Assembly: GCA_964563885.1 (NCBI GenBank)
Contig: CAZLYX010000002.1
Span: forward strand, 27,163 to 91,162
Source: CAZLYX01 sp964563885
GTDB lineage: Bacteria; Pseudomonadota; Gammaproteobacteria; Burkholderiales; Neisseriaceae
Reading direction: 5' to 3'
Length of the DNA: 64,000 bases
The stretch's first letter is position 1. Each line of letters begins with the position of its first letter. The notes under the pieces were generated by a model. It had not been told where the DNA came from and did not search any database. It saw nothing but the letters and a program-made list of their open reading frames with translations. This document shows, piece by piece, positions 33,558-42,165 of the stretch. The translations under genes were made by a program, and so were the position numbers.

Positions 33558-34313
33558 ATGGATCACAGCATTAAAGACAAAGTTGTATTGATCACCGGTG
33601 GCGCCAAAAACCTAGGCGGCTTGCTCTCTCAAAAATTTGCTGAAGCAGGTGCAAAAGCGATTGTTATTCACTACCATAGTGATGAGGCCAAAGCGCAAGC
33701 AGAGCAAACATTAGCAGATATTAAAGCGAATGGTACTCAAGCTATTCTGATTCAATCAGACTTAACAAAAGTTGAAAATATAAGCAATTTGTTTTCAAAA
33801 GCAAAAGAAGCATTTGGTGGCATTGATATTGCAATTAACACCGTGGGAATGGTATTAAAAAAACCAATTACAGAATCATCTGAATCAGAATATGACACTA
33901 TGATGGATGTAAATGCAAAACAAGCATATTTCTTTTTACAAGAAGCAGGTAAGCACTTAAATGATAATGGCAAGATTTGTACGATTGTCACTTCTTTATT
34001 AGCTGCTTATACAGGTTTGTATTCTCTTTATGCAGGTGCAAAAGCGCCAGTTGAACATTTCACCAGAGCGGCTTCTAAAGAATTTGGTTCGCGAGGTATT
34101 TCTGTAACAGCTGTTGCACCAGGCCCGATGGATACGCCATTTTTCTATGGTCAAGAAGCTGAAGAGGCGGTTGCTTATCACAAATCCGCATCAGCTTTAG
34201 GCGGTCTGACAGATATTAAAGACATTGCACCATTAGTGCTATTTTTAGTTTCTGATGGCTGGTGGGTTACTGGGCAGACAATTTTTGCAAATGGTGGCTA
34301 TACCACCAGATAA
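33558..34313 (+). CDS. Short-chain dehydrogenase/reductase
   Basis: This 251-residue classical SDR starts at ATG 33558, after GGAGG; an in-frame start at 33456 has no such signal. The cofactor motif TGGAKNLGG (TGxxxGxG variant) is near the N-terminus. The usual NNAG reads NTVG, followed by VTSLLAAYTGLYSLYAGAKA with the Ser and Tyr-x3-Lys catalytic residues, and VAPGPMDTPFFYG. The substrate is unknown. It is divergent from the LysR gene, which probably controls it. A strong bidirectional terminator follows. Confidence 0.9.
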   Translation: MDHSIKDKVVLITGGAKNLGGLLSQKFAEAGAKAIVIHYHSDEAKAQAEQTLADIKANGTQAILIQSDLTKVENISNLFSKAKEAFGGIDIAINTVGMVLKKPITESSESEYDTMMDVNAKQAYFFLQEAGKHLNDNGKICTIVTSLLAAYTGLYSLYAGAKAPVEHFTRAASKEFGSRGISVTAVAPGPMDTPFFYGQEAEEAVAYHKSASALGGLTDIKDIAPLVLFLVSDGWWVTGQTIFANGGYTTR

Positions 34314-34467
34314 ATTACTATTTAACGCTGAATTGTTAAAAACTGTGCTTGATGGCCATGTCAATATTATTAAATAATCAGTATATCTAATGGATTATTT
34401 GGTACTTATATGTTGATAAAGTTTAGCTTGCGATTTAAGTATTGAATTTTATCAAACTAATGTAATA

Positions 34468-34504
34468 AAAAAAGGATTCGATGTTCACGCTCGAATCCTT
34501 TTAA
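34468..34504. terminator. Bidirectional terminator between SDR and hemerythrin genes
   Basis: AAAAGGATTCGA (34470-34481) pairs perfectly with TCGAATCCTTTT (34491-34502), flanked by A and T runs. A second inverted repeat (34513-34520 with 34528-34535) overlaps the hemerythrin stop. Confidence 0.88.
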
Positions 34505-34529
34505 ACTTCTGCAAATGATTTGGAAATAA

Positions 34530-34991
34530 TCATTTATTTAGTTTCTTTGTTTGCTTTTTTTCCTGTTTTTCTTGGATATCTTCAAAAGGTTGATATTTTT
34601 CAGTGATTTCTTTTTTAGTTAACACTTTTCTGGCTTGTTTAAAGAGCTCTTTTTCTTCTTCATCTAAATGATGGGTTAGAATTTCTTTGAGTACGGAAAA
34701 TTTAGCGTCCCAGCTTTCATTATCAATAGCTGTTTTTTGAACTAAGCTAAATTGATAATTTATTAAGCTATGTTCTTCAATCATTTCAAGTACGATTGAT
34801 TGTCCTTTTTTGTCAGACATTTTTTTAACATCTTTAAAGAGAACTTGTTCTTCTGCTTCATGATGACCTATAACACCAGCATAAAGCTCTTTGAATAAAG
34901 TGGCTTTTTTAGCGCCTTTAGCCTTTTCAATTTTAGCAATTAAATCTCTAAATTGCTGATGCTCATTTTTGATTTCTTGTAATACATTCAT
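34530..34991 (-). CDS. Hemerythrin-like HHE-domain protein
   Basis: This 153-residue four-helix protein binds a di-iron centre in related families. Iron-ligand candidates are His in IKNEHQQFRDL, the HHEAEEQ segment, EEHSLINYQF, and HHLDEEEKELF. This matches the HHE repeat pattern that occurs in oxygen, NO or iron-stress proteins. The C-terminus is Lys/Gln/Glu-rich (QEKQEKKQTKKLNK). AGGAG precedes the ATG. No partner gene is adjacent. The exact role is unknown. Confidence 0.87.
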   Translation of the reverse strand: MNVLQEIKNEHQQFRDLIAKIEKAKGAKKATLFKELYAGVIGHHEAEEQVLFKDVKKMSDKKGQSIVLEMIEEHSLINYQFSLVQKTAIDNESWDAKFSVLKEILTHHLDEEEKELFKQARKVLTKKEITEKYQPFEDIQEKQEKKQTKKLNK

Positions 34992-35167
34992 GCTAATGTT
35001 CTCCTTTAGTCAGCTAGCGAATCATTAAATCTAAAAGTATTGTACCATGCTGTTAAATTTATATAATATGCTATATCAAAATTTGGAACTTACCATTTAT
35101 AATCATTATTTGTATGCAGGCATCTTTAGTATAGACTCATGATTATATGGAAATTAAGGGTAAATCA

Positions 35168-35596
35168 GTGTTGACAAGATTGGCAAGTTTAGGCGCAGCA
35201 ATATGGCTGGGGGCGCAACTGGGTTTTGGCTATGTTGCGGCACCAGTATTGTTTAGATATCTACCTAAAATGGAAGCGGGAAACATTGCTGGGGAATTGT
35301 TTCATATTGTGGCGTATGTGGGCTTATCGGTTTGGTTGCTGGTGTGGGTAAGCATAATGCGGCAAGGTGGCAAAATAGTTTATTGGGTGAGTGGCTTATT
35401 GGTCTTGCTGGCCATAAATGAATTTGTGGTGACGCCAGTAATCGAAGCACATAAAGCGGGCAGCACCAACTGGATGTTGTCATTGGTTGGCGGTTCATTT
35501 GGAATCTGGCATGGCATTTCTAGTATGATTTATTTATTATGCGGCATCTTGGGTACGGTATTGTTTTGGCGTTTAAACCGTTTTGACGGCAAATAA
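35168..35596 (+). CDS. DUF4149 membrane protein
   Basis: This encodes 142 residues from GTG 35168, which has AAGGG 7 nt upstream and gives the family start MLTRLASLGAAIWLG. An ATG at 35147 (149 residues) is the alternative but lacks a Shine-Dalgarno. Four membrane helices, with GFGYVAAPVLFRYLPKMEAGNIAGELFH, are typical of the family. It occupies the same place in many betaproteobacteria: upstream of yhbY, rlmE and ftsH. Function unknown. A single DUS and a hairpin terminator follow. Confidence 0.85.
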   Translation: MLTRLASLGAAIWLGAQLGFGYVAAPVLFRYLPKMEAGNIAGELFHIVAYVGLSVWLLVWVSIMRQGGKIVYWVSGLLVLLAINEFVVTPVIEAHKAGSTNWMLSLVGGSFGIWHGISSMIYLLCGILGTVLFWRLNRFDGK

Positions 35597-35599
35597 AGC

Positions 35600-35611
35600 T
35601 TCAGGTAGCCT
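35600..35611 (-). repeat. DUS after the DUF4149 gene
   Basis: Perfect inverse DUS four bases past the stop codon. Confidence 0.9.
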
Positions 35612-35637
35612 TTATAAAGTTTAAATAAAAATTAAAT

Positions 35638-35667
35638 AAAAAAGACCTTGAATGACAAGGTCTTTTT
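35638..35667. terminator. Bidirectional terminator between DUF4149 and yhbY
   Basis: AAAAGACCTTG pairs with CAAGGTCTTTT around a 5-nt loop, with A and T runs. Confidence 0.88.
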
Positions 35668-35684
35668 ATATTAGCTGCTATTAA

Positions 35685-35966
35685 TTAAACGTCAGGTTTT
35701 TTACGCCATAAAATCAGCAGCTTGCCAATATTCTGGATAAAATGAGCATTAACTGATTCGGACAAAGCTTTGCACATGGCCAAACGGTTTTCACGATCAT
35801 CGCCTAAAATACGCACCTTGATTAGCTCGTGAGCATTAAGCGCAGCATCGGTTTCTTTAATAACGGATTCTGTTAGACCATGCTGGCCAATCATTACCAC
35901 TGGATTTAAATTGTGAGCTTGTGCTCTTAATGCCAAAATTTCTTTGGTGCTTAATGTCTCTGTCAT
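35685..35966 (-). CDS. yhbY: YhbY family CRM-domain RNA-binding protein
   Basis: This 93-residue single CRM-domain protein is associated with pre-50S ribosome assembly. Key features are LRAQAHNLNPVVMIGQHGLTESVIKETDAALNAHELIKVRI with the GxxG-type loop GQHG, and KLLILWRKKP at the end. It is divergent from rlmE, a 23S rRNA methyltransferase, with 112 bp between the starts. The arrangement is conserved across proteobacteria. Confidence 0.93.
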   Translation of the reverse strand: MTETLSTKEILALRAQAHNLNPVVMIGQHGLTESVIKETDAALNAHELIKVRILGDDRENRLAMCKALSESVNAHFIQNIGKLLILWRKKPDV

Positions 35967-36078
35967 GGGATGCTAGATGTTTAGGATATTTAAAAACGTT
36001 ATTGTACGTCAAACGCTGACATTGGGGGGAGAAAATAACGTACAATAGCCCTCTTTGTTTCCATAAGGCACTTTCACA

Positions 36079-36699
36079 ATGGCAGTGCGATCAAAATCTT
36101 CCAAAGCATGGTTAAACGAACATATAAATGATCATTATGTGCATCTAGCGCAAAAAGATGGTTATCGTGCTCGAGCGGCATATAAGCTGCTCGAAATAAA
36201 TGCTAAAGACAAGTTGATACGCCAAGGCACAGTGATTGCAGATTTGGGTAGTGCCCCAGGAAGCTGGTCGCAAGTAGCAGCAAAATTGGTTGGCGCAAGT
36301 GGTAAAGTCTTTGCTTTAGATATTTTGCCCATGGATGAAGTACCCAACGTATCATTTATTCAAGGTGATTTTCAAGAGGCGGAAGTATTGGTGGAATTTG
36401 TAACCTTACTTGATAATCGACTATTAGATCTTGTAATTTGTGACATGGCGCCCAATATGAGCGGAAATGCAGTTACTGATCAAGCGAAGAGTTTTTATCT
36501 ATGTGAATTAGCACTTGATTTTGCGACTGAACATTTAAAAGCGGGCGGTAACTTTCTGGTGAAGGCTTTTCAAGGCGCAGGCTATCAAGAGTACGTAACA
36601 GCCATGCGTGAAATTTTTACTACTGTGCAAACTCGGAAGCCCGAAGCGTCTCGCAATCGTTCTAGTGAAATTTATCTATTGGGTAAAAATAAACACTGA
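36079..36699 (+). CDS. rlmE: 23S rRNA 2'-O-methyltransferase RlmE (RrmJ/FtsJ)
   Basis: This 206-residue enzyme methylates U2552 of 23S rRNA using S-adenosylmethionine. The catalytic tetrad is visible as Lys in RARAAYKLLEI, Asp in ICDMAPNMSG, Lys in LVKAFQGAG and Glu in RNRSSEIYLLG. The SAM-binding loop is ADLGSAPGSWSQVA. The start MAVRSKSSKAWLNEHINDHYV is typical. The ftsH gene follows 71 bp later, the usual order. Confidence 0.95.
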   Translation: MAVRSKSSKAWLNEHINDHYVHLAQKDGYRARAAYKLLEINAKDKLIRQGTVIADLGSAPGSWSQVAAKLVGASGKVFALDILPMDEVPNVSFIQGDFQEAEVLVEFVTLLDNRLLDLVICDMAPNMSGNAVTDQAKSFYLCELALDFATEHLKAGGNFLVKAFQGAGYQEYVTAMREIFTTVQTRKPEASRNRSSEIYLLGKNKH

Positions 36700-36770
36700 C
36701 AATGAGTGCAGCCTGAATTACAATTCGCCTTTGGTTTTTTTTTCTCTTTAATAATTGGAGCCTGTCTCAA

Positions 36771-38729
36771 GTGGGGAATACCATTAAAAATTTATTAGTC
36801 TGGCTTGCTTTAGCCGTCGCTTTGATGTTTGCATTCAATGCGGTGACAGAGAAAAAAGTAGATCAGCAACAAATTGAATACTCTCAATTTATCCAACAAG
36901 TTAATGCTGGCGACGTCAGCAGCGTTAATATTGAAGGCTCGTTGGTGGGCGGTTATTTAATCAAAGGCGAACGCAAAGATAAAAGCGCGTTCTATACTAA
37001 CGCACCATTAGATGACAAATTAGTCACTACATTGCTTGAAAAAAATGTTCGTGTAAAAGTAACGCCGGAAGATAAACCGAGCATGTTCACCAGCCTAATG
37101 TTTAGCATGTTGCCTGTGGTGCTACTGATTGGTGCGTTCTTTTACTTCACACGCATGCAAAGTGGTGGTGGCGGCGGCAAAGGCGGTGCCTTTTCTTTTG
37201 GCAAAAGCCGTGCCAAGCTGTTAGATAAAGACACTAATAAGGTAACGTTCGCCGATGTGGCTGGTTGCGATGAAGCTAAAGATGAAGTGCAAGAAATTGT
37301 AGATTACTTAAAAGCACCAACTCGCTTTCAGAGCTTAGGTGGACGTGTACCACGTGGTGTTCTGCTTGCAGGTAGCCCAGGTACAGGTAAAACACTATTG
37401 GCCAAAGCGATTGCTGGCGAAGCAGAAGTACCTTTCTTCAGTATTGCAGGTTCAGATTTTGTGGAAATGTTCGTTGGTGTCGGTGCGAGTCGTGTACGCG
37501 ACATGTTTGAGCAGGCGAAGAAAAACGCACCTTGTATTATTTTCATTGATGAAATTGATGCGGTAGGCCGCCAACGTGGTGCTGGTTTGGGCGGTGGTAA
37601 TGATGAGCGTGAACAAACTTTAAACCAACTATTGGTTGAGATGGATGGTTTCGAAAGTAACCAGACAGTGATTGTAGTGGCTGCAACCAACCGTCCAGAT
37701 GTGCTGGATCCTGCTCTGCTACGTCCTGGTCGTTTTGATCGTCAAGTAATGGTGCCGTTGCCAGATATTCGTGGTCGCGAACAAATTTTGGGTGTGCATT
37801 CTAAAAAAGTTCCTTTAGATGGGTCAGTTGATTTAAAAATTTTAGCAAAAGGTACACCTGGCTTTTCAGGAGCTGATTTAGCCAACTTAGTCAATGAGGC
37901 GGCATTGTATGCTGCGCGTCGTAATAAAACCAAAGTAGACCAAAGTGACTTTGAAGACGCTAAAGATAAAATTTACATGGGCCCTGAGCGTCGTTCAATG
38001 GTGATGCATGAAGATGAGAAAAAAGCGACGGCTTATCATGAATCAGGCCATGCGATTGTAGCATCTAGTTTACCCTTTACTGATCCTGTGCATAAAGTTA
38101 CTATCATGCCGCGTGGTCGAGCTTTGGGCCTAACTTGGCAGCTACCTGAGCGTGACCGCATTAGTATGTATCAAGACCAAATGCTAAGCCAGATTGCGAT
38201 TTTGTTTGGTGGCCGTATTGCTGAAGATTTATTTGTAGGCCGTATTTCGACTGGGGCTTCGAATGACTTTGAGCGCGCTACTCAAATTGCTCGTGAAATG
38301 GTAACCCGTTACGGCATGAGTGATAAATTAGGTCCTATGGTTTATGGCGAAAATGAAAGTGAAGTGTTTTTGGGTCGCTCAGTTACTCATTCACAAAATA
38401 TTTCTGAAAATACGATGCAACAAGTGGATTCTGAAATTCGTCGCATTTTGGATGAGCAGTATGCAGTTGCTTACAAAGTCTTAAATGAAAATAGAGATAT
38501 AATGGAGGCGATGTGTAAAGCCTTGATGGATTGGGAAACAATTGATGCGGATCAAGTTAAAGAGATCATGGCAGGCAAAGAACCAAGCCCTCCTAAAGAC
38601 TATAGTCACAATGTTCGTACAGAGGCAGATGATGTGGTTATGCCAGACGTAATTTCAGAAGAAGAGCCGAAGTTATCTGACTTGTTGCCGGAAGATACGG
38701 TTAAGCCAGAAAATAGCGATAAAGCATGA
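36771..38729 (+). CDS. ftsH: ATP-dependent zinc metalloprotease FtsH
   Basis: This 652-residue membrane-anchored AAA+ protease degrades membrane and regulatory proteins. The start is GTG (36771), with GGAG about 12 nt upstream. Two N-terminal helices (about 4-24 and 101-121) flank a periplasmic domain, followed by a Gly-rich linker. The AAA module has Walker A GSPGTGKTL, Walker B IIFIDEIDAVG and the second region of homology, ending in RPGRFDRQV. The protease domain has HESGH. The C-terminus is acidic. It lies in the rlmE-ftsH-folP-glmM order found in many proteobacteria. Confidence 0.96.
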   Translation: MGNTIKNLLVWLALAVALMFAFNAVTEKKVDQQQIEYSQFIQQVNAGDVSSVNIEGSLVGGYLIKGERKDKSAFYTNAPLDDKLVTTLLEKNVRVKVTPEDKPSMFTSLMFSMLPVVLLIGAFFYFTRMQSGGGGGKGGAFSFGKSRAKLLDKDTNKVTFADVAGCDEAKDEVQEIVDYLKAPTRFQSLGGRVPRGVLLAGSPGTGKTLLAKAIAGEAEVPFFSIAGSDFVEMFVGVGASRVRDMFEQAKKNAPCIIFIDEIDAVGRQRGAGLGGGNDEREQTLNQLLVEMDGFESNQTVIVVAATNRPDVLDPALLRPGRFDRQVMVPLPDIRGREQILGVHSKKVPLDGSVDLKILAKGTPGFSGADLANLVNEAALYAARRNKTKVDQSDFEDAKDKIYMGPERRSMVMHEDEKKATAYHESGHAIVASSLPFTDPVHKVTIMPRGRALGLTWQLPERDRISMYQDQMLSQIAILFGGRIAEDLFVGRISTGASNDFERATQIAREMVTRYGMSDKLGPMVYGENESEVFLGRSVTHSQNISENTMQQVDSEIRRILDEQYAVAYKVLNENRDIMEAMCKALMDWETIDADQVKEIMAGKEPSPPKDYSHNVRTEADDVVMPDVISEEEPKLSDLLPEDTVKPENSDKA

Positions 38730-38745
38730 TAATTTAATGATGCAC

Positions 38746-38775
38746 AAATCGGCAGCTTATTAAGCTGCCGATTTT
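38746..38775 (+). terminator. Terminator after ftsH
   Basis: AAATCGGCAGCTTA is followed almost at once by its complement TAAGCTGCCGATTT, then TCTA. The stem is strong, with its innermost bases as the loop; the T-run is short. Confidence 0.7.
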
Positions 38776-38847
38776 CTATATAAAAAATTAGTTTAAGTTT
38801 TCAGTAAGCCTTTATGATGGTTAAGTATAATTTTAAAAGTGATAAAC

Positions 38848-39693
38848 ATGCAGTGGCAATGTGGCCGGTTTAATTTAGATTTATCACAACCCAAGGTAAT
38901 GGGTATCGTCAATGCGACTCCAGATTCTTTTTCAGATGGCGGCGTTTATTCGCAATCGACTGAATCTGCTTTGGTGCATGCAGAAAAGTTATTACAAGAG
39001 GGTGCAGATATCTTGGATATTGGTGGAGAATCTACCCGCCCAGGTTCAGATTATGTTTCTCCTGAGCAGGAGTGGGCACGTTTGGCACCTATATTAGATG
39101 AGCTGGCTAAATGGGATGTGCCAATTAGCTTGGATACGCGACGAACATTTATCATGGGAAAAGCGTTAACTACTGGCGTAGTGGACATTATTAATGATGT
39201 ATCTGCTTTAAGTGACGAGGGGGCTGTAGAGTTGTTGGCTCAAAAGCAAAGCATTGGTGTTTGCTTAATGCACATGCAAGGGCTACCTGAAACAATGCAG
39301 CATAACCCTAGTTATGATGATGTAGTGCAGGAAGTAGCACGTTATTTAAATCAGCGAGTAGAAATCTGCAAGCAGGCAGGGATTGATGAGACACGCTTGG
39401 TTTTAGATCCAGGTTTTGGGTTTGGTAAAACGCTAAAGCATAATATTGCTTTAATGCAACATCTAAGCGATTTGTCTCAAGCTTGTGGCTTGCCTTTATT
39501 GATTGGCATGTCACGTAAACGTACGATAGGTGAGTTGACTGGTAAGAATGCGCCATCCGATCGTGTTGGTGGTAGTGTTGCTGCCGCATTAGCTTCAGTG
39601 GCGCGAGGCGCACAGATTGTGAGGGTGCATGATGTTAAAGAAACAGTTGATGCGCTCAAGGTTTGGCAAGCATTAGGCGGACAAATCATCTGA
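38848..39693 (+). CDS. folP: Dihydropteroate synthase
   Basis: This 281-residue folate-pathway enzyme joins p-aminobenzoate to dihydropterin pyrophosphate and is the sulfonamide target. The start at ATG 38848 gives MQWQCGRFNLDLSQPKVMGIVNATPDSFSDGG; GTG 38839 is less likely. Further motifs are DIGGESTRPGS, DVSAL, LMHMQG, LDPGFGFGKTLKHN and GMSRKRTIGELTG. A one-mismatch DUS near 39280 encodes GLPET. glmM follows, the usual pairing. Confidence 0.95.
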   Translation: MQWQCGRFNLDLSQPKVMGIVNATPDSFSDGGVYSQSTESALVHAEKLLQEGADILDIGGESTRPGSDYVSPEQEWARLAPILDELAKWDVPISLDTRRTFIMGKALTTGVVDIINDVSALSDEGAVELLAQKQSIGVCLMHMQGLPETMQHNPSYDDVVQEVARYLNQRVEICKQAGIDETRLVLDPGFGFGKTLKHNIALMQHLSDLSQACGLPLLIGMSRKRTIGELTGKNAPSDRVGGSVAAALASVARGAQIVRVHDVKETVDALKVWQALGGQII

Positions 39694-39798
39694 ACTTAAT
39701 TGCCGTTTGACCACGGTGGATTCTGTTAAATCAACTCTTGATGCCGTTTATTTGTATAAGCTGCCTGATGTTTCTACTCATGTCGTTTTCTATTTGAT

Positions 39799-39819
39799 TA
39801 TGCGATAATTCATCGCATA
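39799..39819 (+). promoter_or_regulatory. Inverted repeat with extended -10 upstream of glmM
   Basis: TATGCGAT (39799-39806), AATTC, ATCGCATA (39812-39819) is a perfect inverted repeat. It contains TGC-GATAAT, an extended -10 element directed at glmM (start 39925). A near-identical element precedes recA. Confidence 0.5.
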
Positions 39820-39924
39820 GGTTATTTTTCTTGCGAGCAGTATTTAATTGATAGAACGCATCGCAGTTGCAGCTAACAAAGTGCTTATCGATATTAGAAT
39901 TTAAAAATAAATTTTGGAGTAGTT

Positions 39925-41271
39925 ATGGTTAGGGAAAAAAAGTATTTTGGCACAGATGGCGTGCGAGGTGAAGTAGGACAGGCACCAATTACGCCAGAGT
40001 TTGTGTTAAGACTTGGCTATGCGGCTGGTAAAGTACTGGTGCAACATGATGCAGCACAACGACCTACCGTGTTGATTGGCAAAGATACTCGAATTTCTGG
40101 CTATATGCTTGAAGCTGCGTTAGTAGCTGGCTTTACTGCTGCAGGAGTGGATATTATTCAAACTGGCCCATTGCCTACGCCGGGTGTAGCTTATTTAACT
40201 CGTGCCTTACGTTTGGCTGCCGGTGTGATGATTTCGGCTTCACATAATGTCTACTCTGATAATGGCATTAAATTTTTTGCAGAAGGCGGCGTTAAGTTAA
40301 GCGATGAACTTGAGCTTGAAATTGAAGCTGAATTAGAACGAGATTTACAAACTTTATCTTCTGACTGTATAGGTCGTGCGCGTCGTATCAATGGTTCGGA
40401 TGATCGTTATATCGAATTTTGTAAATCAACGTTTCCAAATCATTTAGATTTGCGTGGTTTAAAACTGGTCGTCGATTCGGCTAATGGTGCAGGTTATCAT
40501 GTGGCACCTAAAGTATTCCATGAGTTGGGCGCGCATGTGATTAGCATTGGTGACCAACCAAATGGTTATAATATTAATGATAAAGTAGGTGCTACTTACC
40601 CTAAAACATTGCAAGCGGCAGTGTTACAAAATGAAGCTGATTATGGCATTGCTTTAGATGGTGATGGCGATCGACTTATTATGGTTGATAAACATGGCAA
40701 AGTTTACGATGGTGACAGCTTAATTTATGTGGTGGCTAAAGCTCGAGCCAAAGAAGGAATTGAAATTGGTGGCGTAGTTGGTACCGTAATGACTAACATG
40801 GCGATGGAGTTGGCTTTAAAAGAACAAGGTGTAGCATTTTGTCGTGCAAAAGTTGGTGATCGCTATGTATTAGAGCAATTAAATCAACGTGGATGGTTAA
40901 TTGGCGGCGAAGCTTCTGGGCATATTTTGTGTATGGATAAACATAATACTGGTGATGGTATTATATCGGCATTACAAGTTTTGGCTGGATTGAGTACGCT
41001 AAATCAGGATTTAGCCAGTGTATTAGCTGATTGGCAAGCATTCCCACAAACTATGATTAATGTAAGGATTGAAAAAGGACAAGACTGGCAGACTGCCTCT
41101 AAAGCAGTATTGGCCGAAGTAGAGAAAGAGTTAGAAGGAAAAGGACGTGTGGTTTTACGTGCCTCAGGAACAGAGCCGGTAGTGCGTGTTATGGTCGAAG
41201 CCAAGCAGGCAGATTGGGCTCAGAATAGTGCAGAACGAATCGCAGCAGCTATTCAAGGTGGCAAAAAGTAA
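39925..41271 (+). CDS. glmM: Phosphoglucosamine mutase
   Basis: This 448-residue enzyme converts glucosamine-6-phosphate to glucosamine-1-phosphate for UDP-GlcNAc and cell-wall synthesis. The N-terminus KKYFGTDGVRGEVG is diagnostic. The phosphoserine is in VMISASHNVYSDNGIKFF, the metal-binding loop is ALDGDGDRLIM, and the sugar- and phosphate-binding loops are GGEASGH and RASGTEPVVRVMVE. TTGGAG lies about 8 nt before the ATG. Its own promoter region is probably the element at 39799. Confidence 0.96.
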   Translation: MVREKKYFGTDGVRGEVGQAPITPEFVLRLGYAAGKVLVQHDAAQRPTVLIGKDTRISGYMLEAALVAGFTAAGVDIIQTGPLPTPGVAYLTRALRLAAGVMISASHNVYSDNGIKFFAEGGVKLSDELELEIEAELERDLQTLSSDCIGRARRINGSDDRYIEFCKSTFPNHLDLRGLKLVVDSANGAGYHVAPKVFHELGAHVISIGDQPNGYNINDKVGATYPKTLQAAVLQNEADYGIALDGDGDRLIMVDKHGKVYDGDSLIYVVAKARAKEGIEIGGVVGTVMTNMAMELALKEQGVAFCRAKVGDRYVLEQLNQRGWLIGGEASGHILCMDKHNTGDGIISALQVLAGLSTLNQDLASVLADWQAFPQTMINVRIEKGQDWQTASKAVLAEVEKELEGKGRVVLRASGTEPVVRVMVEAKQADWAQNSAERIAAAIQGGKK

Positions 41272-41397
41272 TAAATGTATTGTTAAATACGTTTATAATG
41301 AGTGTTGCGCATAATATAAAGCTGTGCGAATACTTGAACTTTAGAATAACGGTTCTATCTTGTTAATACTTTAATCGAAAAAGGAAGCAGGGCTGGC

Positions 41398-42069
41398 ATG
41401 TTTGTCTTGTTAGAAGCATTTTTTACAGAGTATGGATATGCAGCTGTTTTCTTTGTATTGGTAGCTTGCGGATTTGGTGTCCCTATCCCGGAAGACATTA
41501 CCTTGGTAACAGGTGGCGTTATTTCAGGATTGGGATATACCAACGTTCATACCATGGTAGTAGTAGGTATGGTTGGTGTATTAGTGGGCGATGGTTTAAT
41601 GTTTACCGCAGGGCGAATTTTTGGGCATAAGATTCTCAAAGTGCGCATCATAGCTCGGGTGATGACCCCTAAACGTTATGTTCAAGTCCAAGAGAAGTTT
41701 GACCGATATGGTAATCGAGTTTTATTTATTGCTCGTTTTTTGCCGGGGTTGCGCACGCCAATTTATATAACTGCAGGCATTAGCCGTAAAGTTTCTTATC
41801 TGCGTTTTTTCTTAATGGATGGTTTGGCGGCACTTGTTTCTGTACCTGTTTGGGTTTATTTAGGTTCTTATGGTGCAGAACAAACTGATTGGCTGATGAG
41901 AAAAGTACATCAGTTTCAGTATGGTTTATTTGGTTTGATTGCTTTGGGTGTAATTGCTTTAGCTTATGTGTGGTGGAGAAAGCGCCAGAGAATTCGTTTT
42001 TTTAGAGAACGTTTACAACAATCGCGTGCTGCTCGACGTGCTGCTAAAGAATTGAAAAAGAAAAAATAG
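41398..42069 (+). CDS. DedA/SNARE-associated family membrane protein
   Basis: This 223-residue inner-membrane protein has about five helices and the family motif RFLPGLRTPIYITAGISRKVSYLRFFLMDG, plus the early GFGVPIPEDITLVTGGVISGLG with its acidic pair. DedA proteins act as undecaprenyl-phosphate or phosphatidylethanolamine flippases and are linked to envelope integrity and cationic peptide resistance. The C-terminal 30 residues are strongly basic. GGAAGCAGG precedes the ATG. It stands alone between glmM and an agmatinase-like gene. Confidence 0.9.
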   Translation: MFVLLEAFFTEYGYAAVFFVLVACGFGVPIPEDITLVTGGVISGLGYTNVHTMVVVGMVGVLVGDGLMFTAGRIFGHKILKVRIIARVMTPKRYVQVQEKFDRYGNRVLFIARFLPGLRTPIYITAGISRKVSYLRFFLMDGLAALVSVPVWVYLGSYGAEQTDWLMRKVHQFQYGLFGLIALGVIALAYVWWRKRQRIRFFRERLQQSRAARRAAKELKKKK

Positions 42070-42127
42070 CTTAATATAGCAATAAGAATTTCAGTAGATT
42101 TGGAAGTCTTGTTGCTATATTTCATAA

Positions 42128-42139
42128 AGGCTACCTGAA
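42128..42139 (+). repeat. DUS upstream of the agmatinase-like gene
   Basis: Perfect single DUS 26 bp before the ATG at 42166. Confidence 0.9.
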
Positions 42140-42165
42140 AAATAGACTGAGAATAAGGACTATTC

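Noticed and set aside
34470..34502. GGATTCGA...TCGAATCC looked like part of a tRNA T-arm
   Set aside because: No acceptor, D or anticodon arms nearby; flanking A/T runs mark it as a terminator.
34513..34535. AAATGATT-N7-AATCATTT as a Fur box
   Set aside because: It lies at the 3' end of the hemerythrin gene rather than in a promoter, and matches the Fur consensus poorly.
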